64,000 bases of DNA from Myxococcales bacterium (GTDB lineage Bacteria > Myxococcota_A > Polyangia > Haliangiales > Haliangiaceae), in NCBI GenBank assembly GCA_947483555.1, contig CANKMW010000011.1:62001-126000 (forward strand), read 5' to 3'. A model generated the notes under the pieces. That model was given only the letters and a program-made list of their open reading frames with translations, did not search any database and was not told the origin of the DNA. This document shows, in pieces, positions 22,921-34,600 of this stretch. Position numbers and translations under genes: made by a program. The first letter of the stretch is position 1. The number at the start of each line of letters is the position of its first letter.

Positions 22921-25355
22921 TGTCAGCGATCCGGACGTCGATGTCGATGGTGTTGATCCTGGCGGCGCCGTCGGCGCTGGCGGCGTGCAAGAGCGATCGG
23001 CCGCCGGATCGGGGATTCGCCGCCGCCGGCTCGGGATCGGGTCGCGACGATCCGCCGCCGCCCGAGGAGGAGGAGTACGACGGCGAGGACGAGTCGGGCG
23101 GCACCGGCACCGCGATGGCGCTCGAGGAAGGAAGGATGGGGAAGAAGGACTCCGACCGCGCCGGCGGCCAGTACAAGATGAAGAAGAACGAGGGCGACGA
23201 TCAGCTCGCTCGCCAGCAGGCGGTCGGGGCGGCCGGGTCGGCCGGTGTGCTCGGCACGATGGCCGATGCGCCGGCCGCACCCGATCCGGCGGCGCCGGGC
23301 GGCAAGGGGCGGTCGCCAAACCGACCCGAAGGCATCACCCGGGCCTGGTTCCCCGAGACCTTTCTGTTCCAGCCCCTGGTGGTCACCGACGACGCCGGTG
23401 CGGCGTCGGTGCCGGTGCGGGTCCCCGATCGTCTGACCACCTGGCGCGTGCTGGCGCTGGCGCACTCGCGGGGCGGGGCGCAGGGCGGGGCGGTGGCCAG
23501 CTTCCTCGGCACGCTGCCGACCTACGTCGACCTGGTGGTCCCCGACACGCTGGTGCGAGGCGACGAGGTGCGGCTGCCGATCCAGCTCGTCAACACGACC
23601 GAACGCGCGGTGACCGCGGTGCTGTCGCTCGAGGCCGACAACGCGACCGTCGCGTCCGCCGGCGGCGCGCGCACGATGCCGGCGCAGGGCGCGGTCGTCG
23701 ACTACGCGCGTCTCAAGGCCGACCGCGCCGGCCGCATCACGCTGCGCGCCGGGCTCGGCGACAGCGACGCCGTCGTGCGCACCATCGACGTGCTGCCGAT
23801 CGGGCGGCCCGAGACCGTCACGCGCACCGGCACGCTGGCGGCGCCGCGGACGCTGACCATCGAGGGCCCGGCCGGATCGGATCCGACCACCGACCGGGTC
23901 CGGCTGCTCGCCTTCCCGGGTGCGCTGGCGCTGTTGCGCTCGGAGCTTGGCGTGTGCACTGCGCGACAGGGCACGGCCGATGACGCCTACGCGCTCCTGC
24001 TCGCGGGCCACGCCCAGGCGATGCTGGCCGCGCTCGGCGACGAGGCCGATCCGGAGGCGTTGCGGACGCTGTCGATCCTGACCGCGCAGCGCGCCATCCG
24101 CCATGGCCGCTCGCTCGACGTCGAGACCGCGACCTTGCTCACCGAGGCCGCGCTGGGCCACAGCGGCAACCCGGTGGTGATGCGCCTCGGCGAGCGCGCC
24201 GCGGGCTACCTGGTGCAGCAGCAACGCCCCGACGGGACCTTCGGCGGCGGCGGCGGCGTCGAATGGACGTTGCAGCGCATCCTGGTCACCACCGCCGACG
24301 CCACCCGCGCGGTCGGGGCCGCGACCTCAGGGCCGACCGTCACGCCGGCGGCGCGGCAACGGGCGCTGGGGGTGGCGATCGCCGCCTCGGGCGCCTTCGA
24401 ACGCCACCTGGGCCAGATCGACGACGCCTACACCGCGGCGGCGGTGCTCGCCAGCGGCGCCGTCAAGGGCGCGCTCGCCGACAAGCTGCGCCAGCGCGTG
24501 AAGGACGCGATGGTGGCGTCGGCCGACGGTGCCAAGTATCTCGCGGTCGGCGACAACGTGGTGCGCGCCGACGGCGCGCGGCCATCGACGATCGAGGCCA
24601 CCGCGCTGGCCGTGCTGGCGCTGAAGGACGATCCGCAGGCGGCGCTCGCCAACCTGGGCGCCGATCTGGGTGCCACCCTGCTCGGCTCCTACGACCCGGT
24701 GATGGGGTGGGGCGACGGCCGCACCAACCTGGTCGCCATGCGCGCCGTGCTCGAGCTGTTCAAGACCCCGGTACCCGCCGACGTGACGATCACCCTGACC
24801 ATGGACGGCAAGCCGATCGTCAGCGGCGTGCTCGATCGCGCCAAGCTGCGCGAGGTGCTGGTGCTCGAAGGACCGGCGGCGGCGCTGGCCGGCGCGCACA
24901 CCTGGGAGATCAAGGCCGAGCCGGCGGTGCCCGGCCTGGGCTACTCGCTCACGCTCGAGGGCTGGGTGCCGTGGTCCAAGGCCGCCGGCGTCGAGGGCCT
25001 CGAGCTGGCGCTACCGGAGACCGTCAACGGCACGGTCGGCAAGCCGACCGACATCGCCATCCGCGCGGTGGCGCCGTCGGGGATGGACCTGCACATCCAG
25101 CACGCGCTGCCCGCCGGGGTGCAGGTCGACACGCCCAGCCTGGAGGCGCTGGTCGAGGCCGAGACCATCGAGCGCTTCGTGGTGTCGACCGGCAAGGTCG
25201 ACCTCTACGTGAGCGCGATGGACCCCGGCGAGACGTTCGCGGCCAGCTATCGCGTGATCCCGACGCTCGCCGGCCGGCTCCACAGCTCGGCGTCGCTGAT
25301 CGAGGGCGGCGCGACCGTGAACCACGTGCCGCCGAGCGAGTGGATCGTTAAGTAG
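22920..25355 (+). CDS. Alpha-2-macroglobulin-like lipoprotein, C-terminal half, thioester motif absent
   Basis: The 811-residue protein has lipobox ALAAC and an acidic Gly-rich linker to about residue 130. The A2M domain opens with 'TRAWFPETFLFQPLVVTDDAGAASVPVRVPD' and 'LTTWRVLALAHS', diagnostic of the family. The alpha/alpha toroid domain (about 340-620) includes 'RLGERAAGYLVQQQRPDGTFGGGGGVEWT', and a receptor-like strand domain follows. At the position of the reactive CxEQ thioester the sequence is 'ELGVCTARQGTADDAYALLLAG', so the Glu-Gln pair is lost and covalent trapping is unlikely. ATG 22920 overlaps the upstream stop; AAGGAGAGG precedes it. The function may be protease binding or envelope structure (inference). 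Confidence 0.87.
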   Translation: MSAIRTSMSMVLILAAPSALAACKSDRPPDRGFAAAGSGSGRDDPPPPEEEEYDGEDESGGTGTAMALEEGRMGKKDSDRAGGQYKMKKNEGDDQLARQQAVGAAGSAGVLGTMADAPAAPDPAAPGGKGRSPNRPEGITRAWFPETFLFQPLVVTDDAGAASVPVRVPDRLTTWRVLALAHSRGGAQGGAVASFLGTLPTYVDLVVPDTLVRGDEVRLPIQLVNTTERAVTAVLSLEADNATVASAGGARTMPAQGAVVDYARLKADRAGRITLRAGLGDSDAVVRTIDVLPIGRPETVTRTGTLAAPRTLTIEGPAGSDPTTDRVRLLAFPGALALLRSELGVCTARQGTADDAYALLLAGHAQAMLAALGDEADPEALRTLSILTAQRAIRHGRSLDVETATLLTEAALGHSGNPVVMRLGERAAGYLVQQQRPDGTFGGGGGVEWTLQRILVTTADATRAVGAATSGPTVTPAARQRALGVAIAASGAFERHLGQIDDAYTAAAVLASGAVKGALADKLRQRVKDAMVASADGAKYLAVGDNVVRADGARPSTIEATALAVLALKDDPQAALANLGADLGATLLGSYDPVMGWGDGRTNLVAMRAVLELFKTPVPADVTITLTMDGKPIVSGVLDRAKLREVLVLEGPAAALAGAHTWEIKAEPAVPGLGYSLTLEGWVPWSKAAGVEGLELALPETVNGTVGKPTDIAIRAVAPSGMDLHIQHALPAGVQVDTPSLEALVEAETIERFVVSTGKVDLYVSAMDPGETFAASYRVIPTLAGRLHSSASLIEGGATVNHVPPSEWIVK

Positions 25356-25368
25356 CGCCGAGACGGGG

Positions 25369-25926
25369 TCAGCTCCACCAGCTCGCGACGTCGAGCACAA
25401 CGCTTTCGAACGGCTCGATGCGAACCGCCTGCTCGTCGCCGAAGACGCCGAGCTCGACCCAGCGTCCCGATTCGAGTCGGTAGGCGGTCAGGGTTCGCGC
25501 CGGGAGATCGATCAACCAGTGGTAGGCGACACCAACACGCGCGTAGTACGGCTTCTTCACCAGCAGGTCGTGCCGTCGCGTGCTCGGCGAGAGGATCTCG
25601 CACACCCAGTCCGGCACAACGCGAATCGGTTCGTCTTCGGGCAGCACGGGGAGGCGGTCGCGACGCCAGCCGGCGAGATCCGGCGCGATCTCGGGTGTGT
25701 TCGTCAGCTCGATGCCGGGCTCCGGCACGATCCACCATCCACCCGGGCCGTTGCGTCCCTGGTCAAACGGACCTCGTAGGTCACCACCGATCGCGAGTCC
25801 GGTCCGCTGGTGTCGCCCGCGCGGGCGCGTCATCGTGTAGAGCACGCCGTCGATGATCTCGCCCTTGATGTCGGGCGGCAGTGCGTCGAGGTCGGCCAGC
25901 GTCGGGGCCTTGCGCGCAGAATCCAT
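25369..25926 (-). CDS. Uma2-family (DUF820) putative endonuclease
   Basis: The 185-residue protein has the Uma2 PD-(D/E)xK arrangement: 'EIAPDLAGW' (Asp), 'VPDWVCEILSPSTRRHD' (Glu), then 'KKPYYARVGVAYHWLID' (Lys). The family is widespread in cyanobacteria and myxobacteria, mostly of unknown biological role. The gene is convergent with the macroglobulin operon, 13 bp away. TACGCT lies 8 nt before its ATG. Confidence 0.9.
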   Translation of the reverse strand: MDSARKAPTLADLDALPPDIKGEIIDGVLYTMTRPRGRHQRTGLAIGGDLRGPFDQGRNGPGGWWIVPEPGIELTNTPEIAPDLAGWRRDRLPVLPEDEPIRVVPDWVCEILSPSTRRHDLLVKKPYYARVGVAYHWLIDLPARTLTAYRLESGRWVELGVFGDEQAVRIEPFESVVLDVASWWS

Positions 25927-25934
25927 GACGGTTC

Positions 25935-25940
25935 AGCGTA
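25935..25940 (-). promoter_or_regulatory. -10-like box TACGCT for the Uma2 gene
   Basis: TACGCT on the minus strand lies 8 nt before ATG 25926. A TTGAGC sequence about 15 nt further upstream may be the -35 element. No Shine-Dalgarno is seen. Confidence 0.5.
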
Positions 25941-25982
25941 GCGCAGAACTCTGGCGCTCAAGGAGTCGTTTGTCGTGCTGGC

Positions 25983-27188
25983 CTACGCCGTGACCACCCG
26001 GTCCACCAGGTTGCTGCCGTACCGGTACGGGATCTCGGCCGGGTGCTCGGCGTTCCACACCACCAGGTCGGCGCGCGCGCCGGGCACGAGCAGGCCGCGA
26101 TCGACGAGCCCGAGTGCGCGCGCTGCGATCCGGGTGACGCCGAGCCAGGCTTCCTCGACCGACATCGAGAAGTGCGTGGTCGCCAGCCACATCTGGACCG
26201 GCAACGACGACGCGTAGCTCGAGCCGGGGTTCAGATCGCTGGCGACCGCGAGCGGCACGCCGGCGGCGCGCAGGGCCGCGACCGGCGGTGGCGGCAGCCG
26301 GAGCTGGACGCAGGCGCCGGGGAGCATCACCGCGACCGTGCCGGCGGCGGCGAGGGCGGCGATGGCGGCCGGCGAGACCTGCTCGAGGTGATCGACCGAG
26401 AGCGCGCCGAGCTCGGCGCACAGCTCGGCCGCGCCGTGGTCGCTGAATTGACCGACGTGGGCGCGCACGCCGAGGCCGGCGTTGCGGGCGGCGCCCAGGA
26501 TCGCGGCGGTCTCGTCGCGGGTGAAGGCGCCGTCGTCGCAGTAGACGTCGACCGAGGTCGCGAGGCGATCGGCGGCGACGGTCGGCACCAGGACCTCGAC
26601 CAGCTCGCGGACGTAGGCGGCGCGATCGCTGCGACGCTCGGGCGGCACGACGTGGCACAGCAGGGTGGGCACCACCGCCAGCGGCGCGCGGGCGCCGGCG
26701 TGGGCGATGACGCGCAGCAGGCGCAGCTCGCCGGCGACCGTGAGGTCGTAGCCGCTCTTCACCTCCATCGTGGTGGTCCCGGTGGCGCGGGCGGCGAGCA
26801 GGCGGTCGATGGTGAGTCGCTCGAGCGTGGCGTCGGCGGCGGCGCGGGTCGGAGCGAGCGTGGCGGCGATGCCGCCACCGGCGGCGGCGATCTCGAGGTA
26901 GCTGGCACCCCGCGCCCGCAGCGCGAACTCGGCGGCGCGGTCGCCGGCGAAGATGGCGTGGGTGTGGCAGTCGATGAGGCCGGGCGTGAGCAACCGGCCG
27001 CCGAGGTCGACCCGCTCGCCGGGCAGCACGTCGAGCGCGCGGCAGGCGGCGGCGGCGTCGACCGCGTCGCCGACCCAGACGATGTGACCACCGTCGGTGA
27101 GCACGGCGCCGTTGGCGATGAGGCCGAGCGGATCGGCGTCGGAGCCGGTGCAGGTCATGACGCGGGCGCGGTGGTAGAGCGACGCCAT
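25983..27188 (-). CDS. hutI: Imidazolonepropionase
   Basis: The 401-residue enzyme opens the imidazolone ring, giving N-formimino-L-glutamate, in step 3 of histidine degradation; it is cytosolic. It belongs to the amidohydrolase superfamily and is of normal length. Metal-binding 'DCHTHAIFAGDR' (about 74-85), 'VKSGYDL', 'HVGQFSDHGAAEL', 'DHLEQVS', 'ASDLNPGSS' and the C-terminal 'HPAEIPYRYG' are all diagnostic of HutI. The start ATG at 27188 follows a GATACT box at 27202-27207. It is separated from hutU and hutH by an opposite-strand gene and repeats, so it has its own promoter. Confidence 0.96.
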   Translation of the reverse strand: MASLYHRARVMTCTGSDADPLGLIANGAVLTDGGHIVWVGDAVDAAAACRALDVLPGERVDLGGRLLTPGLIDCHTHAIFAGDRAAEFALRARGASYLEIAAAGGGIAATLAPTRAAADATLERLTIDRLLAARATGTTTMEVKSGYDLTVAGELRLLRVIAHAGARAPLAVVPTLLCHVVPPERRSDRAAYVRELVEVLVPTVAADRLATSVDVYCDDGAFTRDETAAILGAARNAGLGVRAHVGQFSDHGAAELCAELGALSVDHLEQVSPAAIAALAAAGTVAVMLPGACVQLRLPPPPVAALRAAGVPLAVASDLNPGSSYASSLPVQMWLATTHFSMSVEEAWLGVTRIAARALGLVDRGLLVPGARADLVVWNAEHPAEIPYRYGSNLVDRVVTA

Positions 27189-27302
27189 TCGGGTGGGCGG
27201 AAGTATCGCCCGATGGGCTGATCACGGGCGGCCGGGGTTTCGGTTTCGGCGTCGGATTCGGAACCGAAGCTCTCGGATCATTTCGATCACGTCCGCTTGC
27301 TG

Positions 27303-27435
<133 letters not shown>

Positions 27436-27525
27436 CGCAGCGTGCCGCTGTTTGCCGATCGCCTCGCGGTTTCGTCGCCATCGTCGTGCCTTGACCTCGC
27501 CCGACCTTCGCCTCACGTTGACAGG

Positions 27526-28146
27526 ATGCGCCTCGCGGTTCGCACCCAGACCATCGAGCGGCGCTGGGCGTGTCCGTGGTGCCGGGCCATCGGGTTGGTC
27601 GACGTCGGCGTGCGCGGTCGGCGAACGCGACCGCGACTGCGGCGATCCACGGTCGACGAACTGCCCCATCCGCACGAGGACGCCGGCTCCGTGCTCCAGG
27701 ACGAGGGCGATCGAATGCTGCCGCTCATCCGCTGCCCGGCATGCGGACATCGCGCGCCCGGCGCCGCGCTGTCGTCGGTGGCGCGCCCGCTGGGGCATGC
27801 CGCCGCGTCGGGGATCGTCGCCGTCGTCGTGCCCGCCCTGGTGATGGTATGGCCGTCGTGGTGGCTGTGGTCGATCCCGCTGATCATGGCCGTCGTGCTG
27901 GTCGGGTCGGCATGGCGCGAGCGCCGACGTTGGCGTGATGCCGACCGCGCGATGGTCCGGGAGGTGCGGGCTGGCGTGGTCGCACCGCCCGATGAGCAGG
28001 CCGACCGCGTGGAGTTGCCGGTCGCGGTGGCGCTCACGCCGTTCGAGCCGCGGCGACCGGCGCAGCTCGAGCCGCTGGCCGGGGAGCCGCCCGCGCCGGT
28101 CGATTCCGCCCCCGTGACCGGGGGGCCCCGCATCCTCAAGCGGTGA
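27526..28146 (+). CDS. Zinc-ribbon membrane protein of unknown function
   Basis: The 206-residue protein has two CxxC knuckles, 'ACPWCRA' (about 16-19) and 'RCPACGH' (about 71-74), which could make one split zinc ribbon. Two adjacent transmembrane helices follow (about 92-112 and 116-133), then a Pro/Arg-rich cytoplasmic tail. The ATG at 27526 was chosen because the upstream extension is simple-sequence repeat. It lies on the opposite strand inside the hut cluster with no evident link to histidine metabolism; it may be an insertion between hutI and hutU. Confidence 0.72.
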   Translation: MRLAVRTQTIERRWACPWCRAIGLVDVGVRGRRTRPRLRRSTVDELPHPHEDAGSVLQDEGDRMLPLIRCPACGHRAPGAALSSVARPLGHAAASGIVAVVVPALVMVWPSWWLWSIPLIMAVVLVGSAWRERRRWRDADRAMVREVRAGVVAPPDEQADRVELPVAVALTPFEPRRPAQLEPLAGEPPAPVDSAPVTGGPRILKR

Positions 28147-28159
28147 CCCCGGATCGCAG

Positions 28160-28258
28160 CCGAAACCGAAACCGAAACCGAAACCGAAACCGAAACCGAA
28201 ACCGAAACCGAAACCGAAACCGAAACCGAAACCGAAACCGAAACCGAAACCGAAACCG
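28160..28258. repeat. CCGAAA hexamer array, 16.5 copies
   Basis: The pure tandem CCGAAA runs 99 bp without interruption, starting 13 bp after the zinc-ribbon stop and ending at the base before the hutU stop codon. It is 50% GC in otherwise about 70% GC DNA. Perfect copies and exact placement between two convergent genes suggest a hypervariable microsatellite and possibly a transcription-collision zone. Confidence 0.97.
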
Positions 28259-29923
<1,665 letters not shown>

Positions 29924-29946
29924 GGTGCCTCGGGTCTGCGGTGAGC

Positions 29947-31506
29947 TCAGGACAGGGTGACGCCGCCGGCGCGGGCCGCGGCCAGCAAGGTGCCGTCGTC
30001 GATCAGCGCGCGGACGCGGACGATGTCGGGCGCCAGCGGTCGATCGACCATCATGGCCGGCACGTGGGCGCGCAGCGCGGCGTGGACCGCCTCGAGCGCC
30101 GGCGTGGTGGTGAGCGGACGGCGCAGGTCGATACCCTGGCACGCACACAGCAGCTCGATCGCGAGCACCATGCGCACGTGATCGTGGATCTGATGCAGCT
30201 TGAGCGCCGCGTGAGCGCCCATCGACACGTGATCCTCGCGGCCGGCCGATGACGGGATCGAGTCGACCGAGGCGGGGTGACACAAGATCTTGTTCTCGCT
30301 CACCAGCGCGGCGGCGCTGACCTGGGCGATCATGAAGCCGGAGTTGAGCCCGCTCGACGGGGCCAGGAACGGCGGCAGGCCGCTCGACATGTGCGGGTTG
30401 ACGAGCTGCTCGACCCGGCGCTCGCTGATGTTGGCCAGCTCGGCGATCGCGATCGCCGCGAAGTCGAGCGCGATCGCCACCGGCTGACCGTGAAAGTTGC
30501 CGCCCGAGATCATCTCGCCCTCGGCGCCGTCGTCGCCGGGGAACACCAGCGGGTTGTCGGTCGACGCGTTGGCCTCGCGCTCGAGCACCACGCGACCGTA
30601 GCCGAGCGCGTCGCGGCTGGCGCCGTGGACCTGGGGCATACAACGCAGCGAGTACGGGTCCTGGACCTTGCCGCAATCGCGGTGCGACTCGGCGATGGCG
30701 CTGCCGGCGAGCAGCGCGCGCAGGTTGGCGCCGACGGTCTGCTGGCCGGGATGGGCGCGGGCCGCGATCACGCGAGCGTCGAACGCCCGCGCCGTCCCCT
30801 TGAGGGCCTCGAGCGACATGGCGCCGGCGACATCGGCGATCCGGCAGGTGTCCTCGGCGTCGAGCACCGTGAGCCCGCCGATCGCGGTCATGTGCTGGGT
30901 CCCGTTGAGCAGCGTGAGGCCCTCCTTGGCCTCGAGCGTCATGGGCGCCAGGCCAGCGGTGGCCAGGGCCGCGGCCGCCGCGACCGTGCGACCGCCATAC
31001 TCGACCTCGCCCTCGCCGGTGAGCCCGAGCGCGAGGTGGGCGAGTGGTGCCAGGTCGCCGGAGGCGCCGACCGAGCCGCGGCCCGGTACCAGCGGATGGA
31101 CCCCGGCGGCGAGCATCTCGCACAACCGGTCGCAGACCTCGGCGCGGGCGCCGCTGCGCCCGGTGGCCAGGACCTGGGCGCGCAGCAGCATCATGGCGCG
31201 GGTGGCATCGCGAGGTAGTGGCGGGCCGATGCCAGCGGCGTGCGATCGGACCAGGTTCTGCTGCAGGGTGCGCACCTCGCTGGCCGAGATCCGGACCTCG
31301 GCCAGGGCGCCGAACCCGGTGTTGACGCCGTAGACCGCCGGCGCGGCGTCGCCGCGCGCCACCACGTCGTCGATCATCGCCCGGGCCCGGAGCATGGCCG
31401 CGCGCGCCGGGCCGCCGAGGCGGACGGTGCGGCCGGCGCGGGCGACCGCGGCGATGTCTTCGAGCGTCAGCGCGGCGTCGCCGAGGGTGAGGGGCAATGC
31501 GGTCAC
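29947..31506 (-). CDS. hutH: Histidine ammonia-lyase
   Basis: The 519-residue enzyme removes ammonia from L-histidine, forming urocanate, step 1 of the Hut pathway; it is cytosolic and tetrameric in known members. The Ala-Ser-Gly that cyclises to the MIO cofactor is in '[14 protein letters not shown]'. The catalytic Tyr loop 'YGVNTGFG', '[10 protein letters not shown]' and '[12 protein letters not shown]' are present. It starts with GTG at 31506, with a TGATAC box about 10 nt upstream, and is first gene of the hutHU operon. No hutC-type regulator or formiminoglutamate hydrolase is visible in the window. Confidence 0.97.
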   Translation of the reverse strand: MTALPLTLGDAALTLEDIAAVARAGRTVRLGGPARAAMLRARAMIDDVVARGDAAPAVYGVNTGFGALAEVRISASEVRTLQQNLVRSHAAGIGPPLPRDATRAMMLLRAQVLATGRSGARAEVCDRLCEMLAAGVHPLVPGRGSVGASGDLAPLAHLALGLTGEGEVEYGGRTVAAAAALATAGLAPMTLEAKEGLTLLNGTQHMTAIGGLTVLDAEDTCRIADVAGAMSLEALKGTARAFDARVIAARAHPGQQTVGANLRALLAGSAIAESHRDCGKVQDPYSLRCMPQVHGASRDALGYGRVVLEREANASTDNPLVFPGDDGAEGEMISGGNFHGQPVAIALDFAAIAIAELANISERRVEQLVNPHMSSGLPPFLAPSSGLNSGFMIAQVSAAALVSENKILCHPASVDSIPSSAGREDHVSMGAHAALKLHQIHDHVRMVLAIELLCACQGIDLRRPLTTTPALEAVHAALRAHVPAMMVDRPLAPDIVRVRALIDDGTLLAAARAGGVTLS

Positions 31507-31608
31507 GCCCGCTGGTGTATCAGAATTCGGGCCGCGTCCCTCGCGGCCGCGGCCGAGTTGCCGCGCGGTCGCGGCCGCCCGTAACCTACGGAATGTCGAC
31601 TGGTTCCG

Positions 31609-31637
31609 TTGACGTAGACGGGGGCGGGGTGTGATCT
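31609..31637 (+). promoter_or_regulatory. Candidate housekeeping promoter for the giant TPR operon
   Basis: TTGACG (31609-31614) and TGATCT (31632-31637) are separated by 17 nt, the ideal sigma-70 spacing. GTG 31645 then lies 7 nt after the -10. The -10 match itself is poor. Confidence 0.4.
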
Positions 31638-31644
31638 AGGGGTG

Positions 31645-34600
31645 GTGGCGATTCCCCCCGAGTCCGGCGCGCCAGGGCGCCCAGACGGACAGAGCGACGA
31701 CCAGGCGGCCGTCCCGCAGGACGGGCGCGGTGTGCAGGTCGGTATGTCGGCTCGGATCGACGCCATGATGGCATCCATCGACGACCCGATCGACGCTGAC
31801 GCCGACGAGGCGAGTGGCGGCGGTCCGCGCTCGGCGGGCAGCGGCGCCGGCGTGCCGCTCTCGATCGACCCCGACGAGGAGCGATCCGGCATCGAGGAGC
31901 TGTCGATGGACGACGTGTCCATCGAGGCCGAGGCTGCGCCCCTGTCCACCGCCTCGCCGCCGCGCCCGTCCGGGCCGCCGCGCGCGGGGCCCATGCTGCC
32001 GCCGCTACCGCCGGCGCGGCCGCCACTGCCGCCGCTGTCGCGCCCCCCTGGACGCGCGCCGGCCCCGCCGCCACGCCCGGGCGTCGCGGTCATCCCGCCG
32101 CGACTGGTGTCGGTGCCGCCGGTGGTCGCGGCGGCCCCTGGTCCGCTGGCGTCGGTGCGATCCCTGGCGTTGTCCGAGCACGCCGAGGCTGGCGCCGACG
32201 CGGTGACCGAGGTCGGCCAGGTGAGCGACGCGGCGATCCCGATCGACGTGGGGGAGCTCGAGATCGCACCCGATGACCGTAGCGGCGCGGGCGAGCGCGT
32301 GGCCGACGACGCCGTGGCGGCGCCAGCCACCGAGCTCACGCTGGAGCAGCGGCTCGAGAGCCCGACCGCCGTCGAGCGTGCGCTGGGTGACGTCGGCGAC
32401 GTGGCGTGGGAATCGCGCGCCACCGATCTCACCCATGCCCTCGACTCGGTCGGCGACCGCGAGCGGCTGGCCGATCTTGCCTACGAGCTGGGTGAGCTGT
32501 GCGAGCGCCGCCTCGCCGACGAATCGCGCGCCGTCAAGGCGTTCGGCAAGGCGCTGGCCAGTGATCCGTCGCTGCGCGCCAACCTGTGGGCGATCCGCCG
32601 CGTCTTCTACCGCCGCGGCCTGTGGCCCAACCTGGTCAAGCTGATCGACGCCGAGAGCCGCTTCGCGCGTGACGACGCCGAGCGTGCTGATCTGGCCACC
32701 GAGAAGGCCCACGTGCTCGCCGAGAAGCTCGGCAACATCGACGACGCCCGCAGCGCGCTCGAGGAGGCCACCCACCTCGACTCCACCGCCCTGGCCCCGC
32801 TGTGTGCCCTCGAACGCCTGGCGCTGGCCGACAACGATCGCACCCGGCTCGTCGACCTGTGGGCCCAGCTCGCGGCGGCCTCGGTGCGTCCGGAACGCAA
32901 GCTGGTCTACTTGCTCGACCAGATCCGCTTCTGGTCCGACGAAGGCGGCGATCTCGACCGCGCCCGCATGCTGCTCGCCGAGGCCGCCGGGCTCGGGCTC
33001 GATCCCGAACGGGTCGCCGCCGAGCGGTTGCGCGTCGCCGAGGTCGCTGGTGACAAGGACGAGTTGCTGACCGCGCTCGAGCAGCAGGCCGGCATGCTGC
33101 TGGCGCGCTCGGGGCCGGCCGGCGCCCCGGATCCGTCGCTGAGCCCGGCCGTCGCCGGTGCGCCGCCGTCGCGCGGCGCGACCCTCCGGCTCCACGTCGC
33201 GGCGCTGCGCCGCCGCCAGGCCCAGGTGTCGCGGGCGGCCGGCGACGGCGATCGGGCCTGGAACTTTCTGCAGGCGGCGCTGGCGCTGGCGCCCGGCGAA
33301 GCCCTGCTGCTCGCCGACCTCGCCGACCTCGCCGAGGAGCTCGGCCGCTACGAGGAGCTCGCCGAGCTGGTGCAGAGCTGGCAGTCGCTCGAGGGCGATC
33401 CGCGCCGGGCCCTGACCCTCTCGATCCGGCGCGCCGATGCGCTCTTGCGCGGCGGCCAGCGCGAGCCGGCGTTGGCGTTGCTCGCCAGCCTCGAAGCTAC
33501 CGCGCCCGGCCTGGCGCCGGTGGCGGCGTTGCGCGAACGCGACGCGCTCACCTCCCTCGACTTCACGGCGCTCGCCGAGGCCTGGGGCCGCGCCGCCGAC
33601 GCGATCCGCACCGGCGCCGACGTCGGCGCGCCGGCGCACGCCGTGGCCGGCTTGCCGGTCGTGGACGTGCCGGCGGCGGTCGGCTTCTACGTCGCCGCCG
33701 CGACCGTGTGGAGCCACGACGTTGGCGACCAGCGCGGCGACGCCGAGGCGCTGGCCGCGCTGGGACGGGCGCTCGAGCTCGCGCCCCGTGACGCGGTCGC
33801 GCTCGAGGCGCTGGTCGACCTGCACGAGCGCTCCGGTCGTGTCGGCGACGCCGGCCGCGTGCTCGACGCCGCGATCGCGGCGGCGGCTCCGGCCGATGCG
33901 GTGCGGCTGCTGGCGCGCCTGGGCCGTCTGTTGCGCAGCCACGGCCGGCTCGACGAGGCGGTGGCGGCCGATCAGCGCCGCTTCGCCGCCGATCCCACCG
34001 ATCGGGTCACCGGCTGGCGCGTCGACTCGATGCTCGACGAGCTCGGACGCGACGACGAACGGCTGGCCAACCTGCGCGTGCTCGCCGAGACCGAGCACGA
34101 TCCGGCGCGGCGCGGGCTGGCGCTGGTCACCGGCGCGCGGGTGGCAGAGGTGCTCGGCCAGGGCGACGCGGCGATCGAGCTGTACCGCCAGACGCTGGAG
34201 CTGTGGCCCGACGATCGCTTCGCGCGGGTGGCGCTGCGGGCGGTCCTGCGTCGTACCGGACGGTGGGAGGAGCTCGCCGCGGCGCGGTTGGCCGAATCCG
34301 ACGGGCTCGCCGACGGCCCCGCGGTGGTCGACGCGCTCTCGGAGGCGGCGTGGGTTCTCGAAGATCACGTCGGCGACGCCAGCGGCGCCCATGCCGCCTA
34401 CCGGCGGCTCGTCGATCGTGCGCCGGTTGGCGATCCGATCGTGAACCACGCCCGCGCCGGCCTGGCGCGTACCGCGCCGACGCCGATCGAGGCGTCGCGG
34501 GCGCTCGACGAGCTCGCCGACGACGCCACCGGCGATCTGGCGGCCCCGGCGGCGATCGCCCTGGCCCAGGCCAACGAGCGCGCCGGCGACCTCGACGCCG

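Noticed and set aside
23950..23990. Cys in 'GVCTARQG' as a working macroglobulin thioester
   Set aside because: The required Glu-Gln pair after the Cys is missing; only a single Gln remains at the wrong distance.
28160..28258. CCGAAA array as a CRISPR or telomere-like element
   Set aside because: There are no spacers, no leader and no cas genes, and the unit is a plain 6-mer microsatellite.
31642..31744. ATG 31744 as the start of the first TPR giant
   Set aside because: It is possible, but the TTGACG-17-TGATCT promoter with GTG 31645 fits the leaderless pattern seen elsewhere in the window. The choice stays open.
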